This document shows, piece by piece, positions 26,160-38,727 of a stretch of DNA of 64,000 nt. This DNA comes from Aphrophora alni. Lineage: Eukaryota; Arthropoda; Insecta; Hemiptera; Aphrophoridae. Location: contig OY740776.1 of NCBI GenBank assembly GCA_963513935.1, forward strand, positions 10,694,724 through 10,758,723. The letters run 5' to 3'. The translations under genes and the position numbers were made by a program. Below the pieces are notes generated by a model. It was not told the origin of the DNA, did no database searches, and saw nothing but the letters and a program-made list of their open reading frames with translations. Positions within the stretch are counted from its first letter, which is position 1. Every line of letters starts with the position of its first letter.

Positions 26160-27060
26160 AATTTTACCGTCCCCCAAAAATGGGAGTTTTGGGGGGTAAC
26201 TCGATAATCTAAAATGGAAACCCCATTGAATGACCCCTCATGTTAAAGGGTTTATTTAGCGAAATACAACTGTACAAACTAGAGGTCGATATCTTGCTCC
26301 TATCTAAAATGGCGGCCGTTTAAATATTTGAAACAATTATTTTACTTTATTTATTTCATTTATAATTAGAAGGTGAGAATGTGGGATACAAATGTGTTTA
26401 AAAAATGTAATCTTGTAATCATAATTACTATTATTGAATTTTGAAAAAAATACAGATTTCCGTTACAGGGTGTGTAAAGAACTTTGAATGATTGTATTAA
26501 ACCACTCCATTATGGTTTAGAGCAAGTTAAACCTGATAATTCCCAATAAAGTGCCGAGATTAATCAACTATTTAATTCTTTTAACAAGAATCTTTTACTA
26601 CGTTTTTTGTTAAACTGGAAAAACCAGTAAAACCTACACTTACCGAAATCTACTGTTGTATTTGTTGTTATGTTAGACAACTAGGAAATCCGCTTTGCAA
26701 AATTAAATATTAAAATTACATCAACTAACATATCACTTTTGTATACCCTGTAATAGGAATGTATACTGTTTTAAATATGAAATAATAGTAATTATGATTA
26801 CAACCAACGGTCACAAATGTTTTTAATACATTTTGATCCCGTATTCGTCAACTAATTGTAAATGAAATAGGCCTATATAAAGTAAAATATTTGGACGGGC
26901 GCCATTTTTTATAGGAGCAAGAAGTGAACCCCTAGTTTGTGAAGTTGTATTTTACAAAACAAACCCTTTAACATGAGGGGTCACTCGATTATAGTTCAAT
27001 TTAAGATTATCGAGTTGCCCCCCACCAAAACCCCCGTTTTTGGGGTACGGTAAAAATGTC
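26160..27060. mobile_element. Foldback element with ~150 bp arms
   Basis: Arms near 26160-26335 and 26880-27060 are inverted copies (for example ACCCCTCATGTTAAAGGGTT versus AACCCTTTAACATGAGGGGT) and contain AAAATGGCGGCCG versus GCGCCATTTTT. Confidence 0.75.
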
Positions 27061-27583
27061 GCATTTCCCAAAAAGTATTTTTTTAGCATAGAAGGCACAT
27101 ATAAATTATATTTTTTGTTTTTCGATTTATTGAACCGGTCCGGGACTTTTGGAACACACTGTATATTTTGCCTATAAAATACCACCTGATTAGTATTTTG
27201 ATCAGATTTTGGAGAAATTGTGACGTCACTGGTCCTAAAGTGGGGCACCCCTCTACAGATTTTGATCTGATTTTAAAAAGTATTAATAGCCATTTCTCTT
27301 AAAACCAAGGTTCGGTGAGTTAATGCCAAAAAAAAAAAAACAAATCTGCCATGGGTAGATAAAACACTTAATTTCTCAATGTAGGCTTTACCAATTTAGC
27401 GAATGTAAAGACGAATGAAGTCTGAAAAACACACCTTTATGTTTCTCTTCTCTAAATTCCATTCTCCTTATCAACTTCGTAAATCTTCCTTACCAACTTC
27501 TTCTCCTAACTTTGCACTATAGTTTGAAAAACGAACTAAAACAGCGCTACCTGACATAACCCTCTCTCACGCACGTACACTTG

Positions 27584-28087
27584 GTGTCGTAGGGTTGGCT
27601 CGACATATTGGCCGCCCCAGTCAATAGCAATCACTTCCTGGAAATATGAACGGATCAGGTACCAGTCGGGCGGGTATAGGTTAGGTTAGGTTAGGAAGTA
27701 TGGTCATCGCAATCATAAAGCCCATCGACAATATGACATATCATCGAATTGGATACTTAAATAAACTTCAACAGTGCCTTATGAATTGAGAATAGTTATG
27801 ATTGGTATTGTGCTTTCTGTTAGTTTTAAAGGATACCAGGTTAGCCAAGGACTAGCCAAGACCCGAGAATACTACCCGCGAATAACAAGTCATACTATTC
27901 TGACAGACGACGAACCTCGTCACTTGAGTATCGCTCTTCGGCTGACCGAACAAACAAACACCTCCAATTCCAAGAAGGGTTGCTCATTAAGCAGGAGTTT
28001 GAACAGATGACCCTAGTTCCCCCAAAGTGTCGAGCCAACCCCACGGTATACTAGTGTCGAGCTAACCCCACGTCGAGCCAACCCCAC
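27584..28087 (+). mobile_element. Element with GGGTTGGCTCGAC termini, copy 1
   Basis: The left end GTAGGGTTGGCTCGACA and several right-end copies of GTCGAGCCAACCCCACG (28029-28087) bound the element. The matching copy is inverted at 30626-31265. A (TTAGG)n patch lies inside at 27680-27697, and the GC-rich MITE sits directly at its right end. Confidence 0.7.
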
Positions 28088-28090
28088 GTA

Positions 28091-28392
28091 CTGATGGGAC
28101 CATTTGTCTGTGCGCGCGGCTCTGACGCTACTAGCCGTTCTGTAAAAGTAGGGCTCCCTCACCCAACTATGTTTGTCTACCTTTCGCGACACATAATTAC
28201 AGTTTGCAAGATTTGTAGTGCATATAGAAACATGATGTTTACAAACAACTCGAAACTACATTGAAGACAGGTGAATAACCTACGTATGGCGCGCCGCGCG
28301 GGACCACATGTTTTTGGAAATGAGCGATAATCACTCCCCTCTTCCCCGCCGCGCCATAGCAAGCCGCGTTCACAGACAAATGGACCCATCAG
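28091..28392. mobile_element. GC-rich MITE, intact copy
   Basis: TIRs CTGATGGGACCATTTGTCTG and the inverse (CAGACAAATGGACCCATCAG) are flanked by TA on both sides (302 bp). The interior is GC-rich (GGCGCGCCGCGCGGG). Confidence 0.88.
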
Positions 28393-28399
28393 TAATCCG

Positions 28400-29890
28400 T
28401 ACACTCACAGACGTCCAGCCCCAGACAAGCTGCCTAATTTGTGACTCCCCCACTGCGAACTTTGATACAAAGACAATTTACTTAAGGCTTGCTAATTGTT
28501 CAAAATTACCTATTGAATATGAATGTTCGTCAAATTTGATTGAAAACGACTCCAAACAAGCAGTTGTTAAAACATAAGGAAGAAATAATGTGAATAAATG
28601 AAAAGTAGAATAGTAAAGAATGTTGAAATATATTTTGTCATTGATAAAACCGTATCGTATAATTGCATAAACGACGAAAATGTTATCTAACATGTCCTGA
28701 CTTAAAATATATACATAATTACACACAAACATTGCAAAAATCAAAGCACCAACTGCTGCTTCCTTTTTTTAAACTTAAATCTCGTAAGAAATGGCGATTC
28801 AGTCGATAAAATATGAGTAAAAAACAACTTTATGACCTATTGGCATATTAAAAAAAGAAATAAAATATTATTATGATTTAGAAAAAGAACGCACAGAATC
28901 AATCAAGCTATAACTGGCAACATCCCATAAACTTTAAGCTAACAGATCAAAACAGTTAAAAAATAAATTGTAATAGGAATTTAATTAAATTTCATTTCGC
29001 CAAGTACTTTTTAAATTATAAAAACAAACATAAATTTAGAACCGCTTATGTAACACCAAGCATATCTGTAAATAGATACCAGATTGGAAAAAAATATTGC
29101 TTTATTAATACAAGTTATTGAACATTTTACTTAGCGACATTTTCAAAACAAAAATAAAATCTGTTGGGTGTAAATTTTACAAGGTGGTAGAATACTTTAG
29201 AGAAAGTATTGCTAAGAGAAGAAATAAGCAAGATTTTAATTTTGTGGGGTAATTAAACATTTTTGAATAAGTAAGAAGTACTTATACAGTATTTTGACAC
29301 TATATTCGTAAATTTTCAACTATTAAAATTACTAATACAACAGTTTAACTAATGAGGTTGACGACAGCAGTGTAATTATCTACTTAGAAGACAAGTAAAG
29401 GAGAGAGAGATAGCTTGAAATTGGTTTGCGACGTATTCTAAACTAGGATTGTGTTTGGTGAGGGACGTGTCCTCCCTTCTAATTGCTTCTCTAGCCAGAC
29501 TTGACGGTACAACCCATTCCAAGAAAACTAGGTACACAAATTACTGCTTAGCTACATTTAATTCTTAAAGTTGCAACTTCGTGACAGACTTTTGTAAACG
29601 TTTTATTCTTATTTACACCGATAAAAGAATCGAAAGTAGGGTACGCGTTTACACAGAAGCTTTTGAGGTTTGTTTTTTTTTATTGGGGTTGTACCGCTGA
29701 AAGTAAACGAAACAAATTGTGGAGGACTCTCTTATCCTCTCCACCCGACACATTCCTACCTTGAGGATGCTGTACAAGGCCGTGACTGTAAATCTCTGAC
29801 TATCGACCCGATCCCAACAGGCAAATTTACGCTCCTCAGCCGTTGATTTGTCTCACCAGATCAGCCATTTTCGACGAGTCTATCAATTAA
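28400..29890. other. AT-rich intron sequence, no gene seen
   Basis: Small open frames here (for example 28308-28577 and 28478-28744) overlap on both strands and show no family features. Confidence 0.45.
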
Positions 29891-30128
29891 CCAACCTAAC
29901 CTAACCTCTAATAATTACTACTAATTTAGACCTACTAATTAGATTATTGTACAAGGCCCAAACACCACGGGCCTATTCTACAGTTTTAGTTAAACTAATC
30001 GGTGTTCAAATTATTTTAGATGAGAGCAAGGCGACCCATCCCAAAAAGCTCCTAGTCACTCATTTTGGGTGGAGGTAGTTCTACAAGAAAAATTACAATC
30101 CACGAGTGGATCTTTTTGGTTAGATCCA

Positions 30129-30260
30129 CCCTAACCTAACTTAACCTAACCTAACCTAACAAAACCTGACCTAACAAAACCTAACCTAACCTAAATTAAC
30201 CTAACCTAACAAAACCTAACCTAACCTAACCTAACAAAACCTAACCTAACCTAACCTAAC
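30129..30260. repeat. Interstitial telomere-like array
   Basis: About 130 bp of CCTAA units, interrupted by AAAACCTAAC-type variants. This is the largest such block in the window; a short one lies at about 29893. Confidence 0.85.
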
Positions 30261-30625
30261 TCTTTTCCTCGTTGATCGCTGAACGCACACAGCGTCCTGC
30301 CAATCTCTATAAGCTTAGAACTTCATTCCCGATGGTAAGGGTATCTTAAAAGGCAGTGGAGCGCCTGATACTCCAAGGTAGGCAACTTATCATACTTCCA
30401 TGTGATGCGGACATCACAGGCTGTTGTTTGGTATTATTTTTCTTAAAATTTTTGCCCAGAATTAAAAAAGTATCTAACTTGCACAGTAAAAAAAAAAAAT
30501 TTGCAATATGGTGAGTCCAGTAGGTGAACATCCTGGCCGCTAAGTGCCAGGTATAATCCGCTGTGTTTGTATGAGTGAAAGCTGCTTGTGTGTTAGTGAA
30601 GCAACCCTTCCACCAGCGATTACGT

Positions 30626-31265
30626 GGGGTTGGCTCGACGTGGGGTTAGCTCGACACTAGTATACCGTGGGGTTGGCTCGACACTTTGGAGAACTAGGGT
30701 CATCTGTTCAAACTACTGCTTAATGAGCAACCCTTCTTGGAATTGGAGGTGTTTGTTTGTTCGGTCAGCCGAAGAGCGACATTCAAGTGACGAGGTTCGT
30801 CGTCTGTCAGAATAGTATGACTTGTTATTCGCGGGTAGTATTCTCGGGTCTTGGCTAGTCCTTGGCTAACCTAACCTAACCTAACCTAACCTAAAAAAGA
30901 CGATCGTTTAAATCGAAAAACTGTCTACAATAACGGTTTTTGACTACAACAAGGGTATATTTCAAGATATTTTATAAAAACAACTTCTCATGCATTCTTG
31001 TGGGAGTAAATGTAACGTGTAAATTTCATTCCAACATAATTTGGCGATTTGATTTAAGGTTTTTATCAGCACCAAAAATACGCTTTTTTTCCTATTTCAA
31101 AAGCTGATAATTTCATCCAGTACAAATTAAATTACAGTGATATTTATTTTCTATTAGATCTTTATTGATTTTAATTATACCCGCCCGACTGGTACCTTAT
31201 CCGTTCACATTTCCAGGAAGTGATTGCTATTGACTGCGGCGGCCAATATGTCGAGCCAACCCCAC
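30626..31265 (-). mobile_element. Element with GGGTTGGCTCGAC termini, copy 2
   Basis: It has the same outer segments as copy 1 in inverted order but a different middle. Flanks CCACCAGCGAT occur on both sides, suggesting a target duplication of 11 bp or more. A (CCTAA)n patch lies at 30867-30895. Confidence 0.7.
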
Positions 31266-31706
31266 GACACCCCACCAGCGATCTACGTTCGTATTACAAA
31301 CTAGAGTTCTTCCTTTCTTTTTGTTAATGTGCACGCTTCCACAGCAAAGATGAAGATTAGCAGTAGTATGGTTTTATAAATTCTTACCACTGTGGTCCTG
31401 CTTACTCACTATTATTGCTTCCGGCGTGGAAGTTCTACCCTCTATGAATGAACAAAGATATTTAAAACTTGTCACCCTTTTATTTCGCATTTCTAATAGG
31501 AAATATTCATTACATTCAACCCTCTGCTGTCTTTTAAAACTCCTAGCTTAGTTTTTCCCTGCATTGATTGAACCATGATCACCACGGAGTCTCGCATGTT
31601 TCCTCCAGATATTTCATTTCCTTGCTAGTATCGTAGGTTCTATTATAAATAGTTCCCCCTTGATTGTGATTTTCTCCATTACATTTACCATGTTGTTATG
31701 TTTCAG

Positions 31707-31915
31707 CGAGTGTACACTCCATAATGACTCCTGTAGGATCAATATTATCAGGACCAATGATGGACTACTGGGGACGTAGGAGAACACTCCAAGTCGCTGT
31801 AGCACCGATGGTTACGGGATGGTTGCTCATGTTCATAGCACCTAACCTTATCACACTATGTATTGGAAGGATGTTAGCAGGGTTTGCTGTAGGAATGGTG
31901 CCAGGCCCATCCTAT
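31707..31915 (+). CDS. Sugar transporter exon (TM2-TM4)
   Basis: The acceptor TTTCAG (31701-31706) and donor GTAAGT (31916) bound 209 nt: two bases completing the codon split from the TM1 exon, then 69 codons. The exon encodes TM2 (S-V-H-S-I-M-T-P-V-G-S), the cytosolic signature D-Y-W-G-R-R-R, TM3, and the start of TM4 with G-R-M-L-A-G-F-A-V-G-M. It ends P-G-P-S-Y at phase 0, just before the G-E-V-x-x-P-R-L-R-G signature carried by the next exon. Arginine-rich loops of this type stabilise the inward/outward switch in MFS carriers. Nothing is broken in this exon. Confidence 0.88.
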
Positions 31916-32369
31916 GTAAGTGTGTCTGGCTAGTGATAACCCATACCTAGTGAGCTTTACAATAAAATGTGTACAAAACATTGCACAAACTTTCTCACTT
32001 ACACGTCCCCAAAACCAAAAAAAAATTGTCAGTTCGGTAGTTGTCAGTCAAAAAGTGGAAATTAATTTTGGGTGCCGTCTATGAAAAAAAATATATATAT
32101 ATATATTGAATTAAGACCTGAACTGGGTCAGTTTGTGACATAAATAGCGTTATGTTTTTCATAAAAAGTGAGCTTTTAATGACAGATTCATTTTTATTTT
32201 TTATTATTAATATTTTTTATTTATTTTTTTTTTCAATTATTCCCGGACGGTAACGTTCCTTACAATATTACACACAGGATTGGTTCATTAATTTTCACAT
32301 TTCACTAAAATTTGAACAAAATCAGTTGAGCGGATTTTGAGAAATCGCGTATTTTAAACAGCCTTAATA

Positions 32370-33430
32370 TGTGCAGTAACCGAGCCCAAAACGCCATGAA
32401 AAAGTAATATAGGCTATCATATAATAAAATGTTTCTAATTTTTTAGTTTTGTAATATAGTTGTGAATAAAAGTTTGTAAAAAAATATATAAATTTAGAGA
32501 CTTTTCATTAGAAAAATATTTTTTTTATAATTTACTGAAAACTCTGCCCTCTTTTGAAAAATTCACCAAAAATGGTTATATTATCTAAAACCCTACTTGT
32601 GATAGGACTATATCATTTTTTTTACATAAAGGTGCGTAGAACTCATCTATGTAATTCAAGAAAATGTTCAATTTTGGATTTAGTGTATCAGAAAACAAAA
32701 AACCTATAAGGAACTGCTATCGACTTCAAATAAGGTATGTTAATTAATTAAAGTAGTTCTAAGGCAAAACAATGAATATCAAAAAACCTAGTCAAAACAC
32801 CACAAAAACAGATATATATATCACACATGAAATATTTTTTTCAAGATGTACAAAAGTTTTATAATATTATAGTTTTGAATAAAAGTATGTACAAAAATAT
32901 ATATGAATTTAAAATATTTTCATTATACAAATATAGTTTTATAGTAAAACTACAAAGTATGCCTGTTTTTACAAATTCACCAAAATTATTAATATTATCA
33001 CTATTTGTAACATATCATTTTTTTTATTTTAGAGTAAGATCCATGAAATTATGAATGAAAGATCCTATATAATTCGAAAAAATGTTGGATGTATACATTT
33101 TGAAGTTAGTAATCAAAAAATGTGCAGTAACTGAAGCCAAAATGCCACAAAATAACATTTTCTAATTTTTCCTAGGTATACAAAAGTTTTGTAATGTAGT
33201 TTTGAATAAAAATATGTAAAAATATATATCAATTTAGAAAAATTTTATTAGAAAAATAATTTATATGAAAAAAGTACAAAATAGCTAAAAAGTTAGGCCT
33301 ACTTTAAAAAAATCACTAAAAATAGTTATTTTATCCAAAACCCAACTTGTTTATATACCTTTATTTGGAAAAAGGTAGATAGAATGAACTGTGACTTTAC
33401 AAATTTTCTATAATCAGGTATTTTAAAATC
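32370..33430 (+). repeat. Diverged ~370 bp tandem repeat, three copies
   Basis: TGTGCAGTAACCGAGCCCAA at 32372 and TGTGCAGTAACTGAAGCCAA at 33119 are about two periods apart. Text such as TTTTGAATAAAAATATGTAA and ATTCACCAAAA recurs in each unit. Confidence 0.6.
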
Positions 33431-34092
33431 TGGTAATCAAGAAAGAGTAAAATTGTCCTTACGTCACACAAACAAATTGTTTGAACAAACAAATTACCAA
33501 CAAACTTGTATAAAATAACCAAAAATTTTGTTTAGACTATTCAAAAACTGAAAATAATTGTGACAAATCTGTATAAACTAACCAATAAATAAATCACTAT
33601 TAATTACAAAATAATAAGCTAACAAAAAAATTACCTATGCACTAAACACAAGGTTCCATTTAAAATGATGACCAGTTCATACAAAATTATTTGAACACTT
33701 TAAAATATCCATATACCAAAAGAAAGCCCTGAAATGATATAAGAATTATTTAAAAAATCGAAATAATACTAATTGATATTTGACGTCTCGTCATGGTGTC
33801 GAAAATGGTACTACAAGGCCCTCCAGATAAAGGTCTGGTAGAATGTCCACAACCTATGAGGATGACGATAATTTAGTAAGCTCAGATTGAAAGAGGAAGA
33901 AACATGCTATAAAATATTGTCAATACCACTTGGTAGAATAGAAATGTGTTATAGTAACAACTAGACAAAAGTAACGTATTTTGTCTTCTGCTTCGACTAA
34001 TGTTGAAGTGTTATGCACTAGCAGCGAGACACACTAAATTTACCGATTTATTATATATTATTTATTTAGTTTTATTGGCTTCTAGTTATATA

Positions 34093-34982
34093 CAGGGTGT
34101 CCCGTAAGTATTGACCAAAACTTCACGAGGTTATACTATAGGTAAAAACAAACAATTTTCACCATATAATGTATAGTCCTATCTTGCTTATTTTTCTGTC
34201 TATCTGTCTGTATGTGTTTTTTAGAAAAAAATTTCTATCTTAAAAATGGTTTGAGATATCAAGTTGAAACTTTTTACATTTAATGACCTTATTAGTGTGC
34301 ATCTTAGATAAAAGTTTCAAAATAATATCATTTACATAAACAAAATGGCGGTCATTTAAAATGTTCAAATCCTAATAACTATAAAACGAGTGATGTTACA
34401 AAAAAAGAAAAGATACATAAAAAATAGCCCCTTTTAATACAAGCATTTTGGTACCTGGATTATTGATCTAAGATAAGTAGTAACAGAAATAAGTAAGATT
34501 TCCCAAGTAAAGGTATGTGTTTTATTCATAATTGCAATGTATTTTCAAAATCAAATCACACACAACATTAAAACATCTTACTTATTTCTGTTACTACTTA
34601 TCTTAGATCAATAAACCAGGTACCAAAATGCTTGTATTAAAAGGGGCTGTTTTTTATGTATCTTGTCTTTTTTTTGTAACATCACTCGTTTTATAGTTAT
34701 TAGGATTTGAACATTTTAAATGACCGCCATTTTGTTTATGTAAATGATATTATTTTGAAACTTTTATCTAAGATGCACACTAGTAAGGTCATTAAATGTA
34801 AAAAGTTTCAACTTGATATCTCAAACCATTTTTAAGATAGAAATTTTTTTCTAAAAAACACATACAGACAGATAGACAGAAAACTAAGCAAGATAGGACT
34901 ATACACTATATGGTGAAAATTGTTTGTTTTTACCTATAGTATAACCTCGTGAAGTTTTGGTCAATACTTACGGGACACCCTG
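34093..34982. mobile_element. 890 bp near-perfect palindrome (long-TIR element)
   Basis: The ends CAGGGTGTCCCGTAAGTATT and its exact reverse complement are flanked by TA. Arms of about 430 bp pair almost throughout, including AAAATGGCGGTC versus GACCGCCATTTT, with only a short central loop near 34500-34560. It lies in intron 2 of the transporter and has no coding sequence. Confidence 0.88.
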
Positions 34983-35142
34983 TAGATATGAAAGTTTGAA
35001 ACATTAGCTTTACAATGATACCTATATTATTGTGATGGGATGATTTTTAGTGGGTGAAATGTTGAAAAAAGAAAAGTTATTTTTACGACAACGTGTTTCT
35101 GTCTTGAACTTCTATTTCCTTATACATATTTCATTATTGCAG

Positions 35143-35412
35143 GTTTTAATAGGAGAAGTCTCAGTACCTAGACTACGAGGAGTATTCTCCAGTGCACAAA
35201 GCGCCGCCTATTCTCTCGGTATTCTCTTCGTGTACACTTTAGGCAGTGTGTTGCCTTGGAGGATAGTCGCTGCTGTGGCTTCGTCTCTACCTATCACATG
35301 TTTACTGGTTTTCTTCTTTCTACCAGAAAGTCCTGTTTATCTTGTAAGGAAGAAAAAGATCGATGCTGCCAGAAAAGCACTGATCTGGCTTCGTGGTGGA
35401 AACTGTTTTGAG
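35143..35412 (+). CDS. Sugar transporter exon (TM4 end-TM6, PESP)
   Basis: These 90 codons lie between the acceptor ATTATTGCAG (ending 35142) and a donor GTAGAT (35413), both in phase 0. The exon begins V-L-I-G-E-V-S-V-P-R-L-R-G, the conserved TM4/TM5 signature; the usual V-Y-I-G-E has Leu in place of Tyr here. TM5 and TM6 follow, then F-L-P-E-S-P, the conserved motif after TM6, and the start of the large central cytosolic loop (W-L-R-G-G). The frame stays open for a few codons past the donor and then meets a stop, so splicing to the exon at 45692 is required. The donor GTAGAT is weaker than GTAAGT. Confidence 0.87.
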
Positions 35413-35539
35413 GTAGATATTGACAGATAAAAATTTAATAAGCATTGTTAAAGCTTTCAAATTACTTTAAAATATATGACATAAGTATATACAAAAAAGT
35501 GGTTACTTTGCGATCAAACTATAACCTCAGGGGGAGGGT

Positions 35540-37908
35540 TGCAACGCACCCCCCCCTTCGGGGACAGCACTCGCTGCAAGACCTTACCCCAACTACAACC
35601 CCGCGATCTACTTTATATTAGAGAGTGATTCTTTCGCAGTTTAATAGTTTTGATAAGGCTCTTGATTCCTTATGTCACACAAGAATAATTTATTTTAATC
35701 AACTTATGCTAACACAGGAAATTTTACTATATTAATATATTCACTTCTTATACTAGCTTACCTTTCTTAAAACTCCAGACTCTTTTTCAAAGGGTGTGCC
35801 CTTTGGAGCTCTTTAATTCATTAACACCAAAATTTGCTCTATTTTGAATTTTTAACTTTATACTTGGTGAGCACTTACTTTTTCTTCTTTCTAATGTAAT
35901 GAGTTTCTTTGAATGGGTTAGATTTAATTAAAATGTTCAACAGTGAAATTTAACAAATTTATTTAAGAGTCTACAATTTAATTTTTATTTTGAGAAACAA
36001 TGGATTTCTTTCGAATCTTTTACAACAATTAATGTCGCCTTTTCTGACAATTTATATTAAATGCTTTCTCTTTTAACAAACTGAAAATCTACTATATTAA
36101 ACAATTTTAACAATAACTAAAACTAACAAATTGATATTCTTATTCTAATACACATAAATATGAATCCTATTATTTATTCCTTTTCAATCTGTTACTTTTG
36201 CTTTATTATTGGACTCGAATTTTATTGTATTTTATATCTCTTTATTTGAATGAATTTAAAATTGGCTTTATTTTGACTTTACTTTGTCTTTAAAATGTTA
36301 TTATTTAACTTTATTGAGTTTAATAATTTTGGACGTAATTCAAGTTTATTAAAAAATATTTTATTTATTAAAAAGGCTTGATTTATGCAGTACCTTGTTT
36401 TGTGGAGTGCACAAGTCCGCTCGTCCTGATTCTGAGAGTGTTTGAGGATCTTGGAGATGTTTTCTGAGAGTTGTCTAGAATATCTCGAAGTCCAGTTCTC
36501 GAAGAATCTGTTGATAACGACAAGTTCTAGAAGAATGTTTGCCGGAGTCCGTAGTGAAGATCTCTTCTACTAAGCTGTTGTAGGATGTCACGTTGTCTCC
36601 TGCAAGGCCGATCCTTTCTGTAGGCACCGTTATTAACCTGGCGAAGTACAGAGCGTTGACAATATTTTCACGACGATTTCCTGTTCAGACTTGAGTAAAG
36701 TTGGTGATCTTTCCTGGAGCTGCTATTAGAAGACTTCCCTGGAGCTGGTACTAAACGAGACTGTCGAATTAACTTGAAGAAAGTTAACTCGTCGAATTTT
36801 AGGCCTTTCAGTGTGGCCAACCTTCACTGATTATTGTTACTGTTTTATTTCACAATTTAATTAATTTTATTTATTTATTTGCACTACGATGAACTTTCCT
36901 TGGCTTATTCTTCTATTGTTTGTCTATTTTTCTTATTTTAAATTATCTATTCCTATTATTATTTGTTATATTTAGTTTAATTTCTTATGGTGGATTTGTG
37001 TTGAAGTTGGTAACTTTCCCTTTCCATGCGTCTACTGCCTACTATGCGCACGACGTTCAAGACAAGTTGATTCCTGAAATTTATAATTTTTTACTTGCGA
37101 ATTCTTCTTTTCTTCTTATATCCCGTTCGCTTCGCTCGATCTTCTTCTGGGTGATTTCATTTTGAAGCCCTTCTTTCCCTGATGATTTTCCATCTTCATT
37201 TGTAGCGATACGACATATATTTTTTCTTTTACGGAGATTTGAAAATTTCGTAAGTTTTCAAAATTTAGTTTTTCCAATTTTGGAAATTTTGAAAATCTTC
37301 TTTTTGCAAGTTGTTCCTCTGATGCTGAAAGTTCCAAAACTGCTTTCCTCTTCTTCCTCGCTTCTGGGTTTCACAAGTTACGGTACTTTCTGCATTTTTG
37401 GTTATTTATTATTTAATTACTTTATGGTCTTTTATTAAATTTTGATTTCGAGTCTTATTTATTTCTAGTTTATATTATGGTTATGCGTTGTTATTATTAG
37501 ATTCTGGAATTTCTTTATTTTAAGGGTTTTTTATGTTTTATGACGTTTTATTATGGCTATAACTTTTTTATTATTAATTTGACGAGTTTATTCTCTTATT
37601 ATTTATTATTAGGTTTTCCTAGCTCTACACGATTATATCATTTTAATTTAAGTTTTCGGATTTTGATGTTTTTTGCATTAGAAACATATGGACGAATTCA
37701 TGTTCAATCCGGAACGCTAGATATTTCCTGTCAAGGCGCGTGACCTTGGCTTGGCTAACTTACATATTCCCTTTAATTTTACATGTGTTATTTTATTTTT
37801 AGAAATGTTTTTGTCATTTCTACAATTATTATTTGATTTAATTGAAATTTTGGAATTTATCTATTTTCCAAAATTGCTCCTTGCAGGCGGTTCAATTAAA
37901 CCGTTGCA
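35540..37908 (-). repeat. 3' LTR (2369 bp)
   Basis: This is the downstream LTR in element orientation, flanked on the outside by GGGT and on the inside by a G-rich polypurine tract. It contains the same small open frames as the other LTR; they have no recognisable content. Confidence 0.92.
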
Positions 37909-37921
37909 AATTCCCCTCTCA
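37909..37921 (-). promoter_or_regulatory. Polypurine tract
   Basis: The minus strand reads TGAGAGGGGAATT directly against the 3'LTR start TGCAAC, the expected place for plus-strand priming. Confidence 0.65.
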
Positions 37922-38727
37922 AAAACTTAAAATTTTGACATTAAAATCCCTTTTTTAGATTTTAAAATTTTATGTTCCTTAAATTTTTCTATTCTCTTTA
38001 CATATTTACTTCCTTTCTATTTAAAAAACATAATTATCTATATAACATGAAAACTTACTATCTATAAAACAATCCTATTTCTAACATAAATGATTAATTG
38101 GTGACATATATAATTTTCAAAAACATGGTAATAAACATGACATATTCATATGAAAACAATCCTTATTTTATACAAATACATATATATTTTTCATGTTCGA
38201 TAGTTCATTTCGTCTCTCTTTCATCTGAAACAGTCTATTTAGCATGATTATACATAGTTATACACATTTACACTTTATCCTAACTTTTTTAAAATTATAA
38301 ATTTTGACACAAATTTAATCACTTTTGCACTAAGGTAAGTTACATAAATCAAGCCATCCTTACTTTTAATTGATTTCGCGCTAGGTTAGATTACGCCAAG
38401 TAACAGATTGAAATTCCTTTGAATGTTGACATTTCTTATTTCCGTTATCAATATAACGAAAGAACCCCTCTCTACCTTAATTACTGTACAATTTTCATGT
38501 CTTCCGGATGCTTGTTTATTTAGTAACTGACCTGCGCAACTTGTCCCAATTCTCCCCCTCGCTTTTATCGAAACAGCTGGTTTTTATCTACCGTTATGAT
38601 TTATTCTGAACTTTATTCTTTTTGGATTTATTACATATTATTTTGGACGATGTTTATGATTATGAATTTACGAATTTACCTATTCTACTTTATGTTTACT
38701 ATTATTTTACTATCCTAACCTTTATTT
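37922..38727 (-). other. Non-coding interior of the LTR element where pol would be expected
   Basis: This AT-rich stretch lies between the protease stop and the polypurine tract. I see no RT, RNase H or integrase fragment in any frame. Confidence 0.6.

Noticed and set aside
30129..30260. A true chromosome end
   Set aside because: Blocks are short, degenerate, in both orientations and surrounded by genes and elements; they are interstitial.
31916..31933. Read-through of the TM2-TM4 exon to the stop at 31931
   Set aside because: A GTAAGT donor at 31916 joins in phase to the exon at 35143 that carries the expected next signature.
35413..35430. Gene end at the stop codon after the PESP exon
   Set aside because: The protein would lack TM7-TM12; the donor at 35413 joins in phase to 45692, which supplies them.
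36920..37743. Small frames inside the 3' LTR (and their twins at 43048-43871)
   Set aside because: Present in both LTRs only because the LTRs are identical; no motif or start context supports them.
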